Assembly: GCA_003614735.1 (NCBI GenBank)
Contig: KZ992575.1
Location: forward strand, 1-29,073
Direction of reading: 5' to 3'
Source of the DNA: Thamnocephalis sphaerospora
Lineage: Eukaryota > Zoopagomycota > Zoopagomycetes > Zoopagales > Sigmoideomycetaceae
Length of the DNA: 29,073 nt
The notes under the pieces are model-generated. The model was not told the origin of the DNA. It saw nothing but the letters and a program-made list of their open reading frames with translations, and made no database searches. Position 1 is the first letter of the stretch. Each line of letters begins with the position of its first letter. Position numbers and translations under genes: made by a program. Below, one piece after another: positions 28,626-29,073 of the stretch.

Positions 28626-29073
28626 TTAGAGCGGAATGTTGCCGTGCTTCTTGGCTGGGTTGCTTTGACGCTTGTTACGCAGCACACGGAGGTCTTCGAT
28701 AATGCGCGAGCGGGTAATCGACGGCTGAATTACATCGTCCAAGAAACCGCGCTGTGCCGCCGGCAGCGGATTCGCAAACTTGCGAATATACTCCTTCTCC
28801 GCCTCCGCTAATAGTCATACGCGGGGCCGAAAGCAGGCACGTCGGCAGTGTTAGGGCAGGTACACACACACACACACACACGTCCGTACACACGCACAAA
28901 CAGACGCGTTAGGTTAGCGGCCTGTTTGGACCAGGGTCAGCGGTCACGAAACATCCGCGGACGTTCTACTCGCCTTGGTTCGCTTGATTGCGGAAGATAA
29001 TTTCAACCGCACCCTTCGCGCCCATGACGGCAATCTCCGCACTGGGCCACGCGTAGTTGACGTCGCCGCGCAA
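28626..29073 (-). CDS. PCCB: Propionyl-CoA carboxylase beta subunit, C-terminal part (partial)
   Basis: This is the carboxyltransferase subunit of the biotin enzyme that makes methylmalonyl-CoA from propionyl-CoA, normally mitochondrial. Two exons are seen on the minus strand: 29073-28974 and 28807-28626. They read [19 protein letters not shown] then [11 protein letters not shown], and then [38 protein letters not shown] and the terminal [10 protein letters not shown]. The DDVIQP block and a KHGNIPL-type ending distinguish PCCB from methylcrotonyl-CoA carboxylase beta. The joint keeps exactly the family spacing between IIF and the EYI..FANP block, and it needs a GC donor (AAG|GCGAGT). The intron (166 nt) is longer than most here and contains a TG microsatellite. 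The 5' part lies beyond the window. Confidence 0.88.
28808..28973 (-). other. PCCB intron, GC-AG
   Basis: On the minus strand the donor is CAAG|GCGAGT and the acceptor CTATTAG. The only nearby GT (GAGTAG) leaves the second exon out of frame. With GC the exons join at the family spacing. Confidence 0.7.
28862..28881 (+). repeat. (AC)10 microsatellite inside the PCCB intron
   Basis: Twenty bases of pure AC on the plus strand, GT on the transcribed sense, within the GC-AG intron. Confidence 0.92.

Noticed and set aside
1-29073. Transposons, viral relics, CRISPR arrays
   Set aside because: No transposase, reverse transcriptase, integrase or capsid-like frame, no long terminal repeats, and no spaced repeat arrays were seen on either strand.

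Overview
The window looks like a gene-dense nuclear contig from a fungus. Protein-coding genes are cut by many short introns (about 45-110 nt), lie close together on both strands, and encode CWC2, a fungal-style MYND-finger methionine aminopeptidase, ALG14 and membrane P450s. Intron density is high (26 exons in xanthine dehydrogenase, 10 in CWC2). Three introns carry U12-type signals, four are best modelled with GC-AG borders, and a propionyl-CoA carboxylase beta subunit is present. Together these argue for an early-diverging fungal lineage rather than a typical ascomycete or basidiomycete. That placement is inference; no marker in the window settles it.

Layout, left to right. 1-209: 3' end of a Cys-rich protein gene (+). 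880-952: tRNA-Arg(ACG). 1060-2991: ZPR1 (+), tail to tail with GPATCH11/CCDC75 (4217-3077, -). GPATCH11 is head to head with methionine aminopeptidase 1 (4422-5715, +), which is tail to tail with splicing factor CWC2 (7586-5854, -). 7.6-9.1 kb: microsatellite-rich, no supported gene. 9095-12337: large low-complexity gene of unknown function ending in a hydrophobic segment (+). 12899-18674: xanthine dehydrogenase (+). 19243-21319 and 22509-24364: two unrelated cytochrome P450s (+). 25565-25975: small secreted protein behind a TATA box and a G-poor leader (+). 27242-26200: pantothenate synthetase (-), head to head with ALG14 (27486-28433, +), which is tail to tail with the 3' end of propionyl-CoA carboxylase beta (29073-28626, -).

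Most genes are housekeeping and independent: translation and growth control (ZPR1, MetAP1, tRNA), splicing (CWC2), purine catabolism (XDH), CoA supply and propionyl-CoA use (PanC, PCCB), and N-glycan assembly (ALG14). I see no operon-like or biosynthetic cluster logic.

The main discovery is in the introns. XDH has an 80-nt AT-AC intron with a perfect U12-type donor and a CCTTAAC branch motif. ZPR1 has two GT-AG introns with U12-type donors (GTATCCTAT and GTATCCTTT) and CCTTGAC branch motifs. This implies a working minor spliceosome, which most studied fungi have lost. XDH also carries an apparent one-base frameshift, and the first P450 has an in-frame TAA that is either a short intron or a lesion. 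All exon models come from reading frame, splice signals and remembered family conservation; no alignment or RNA evidence was available.
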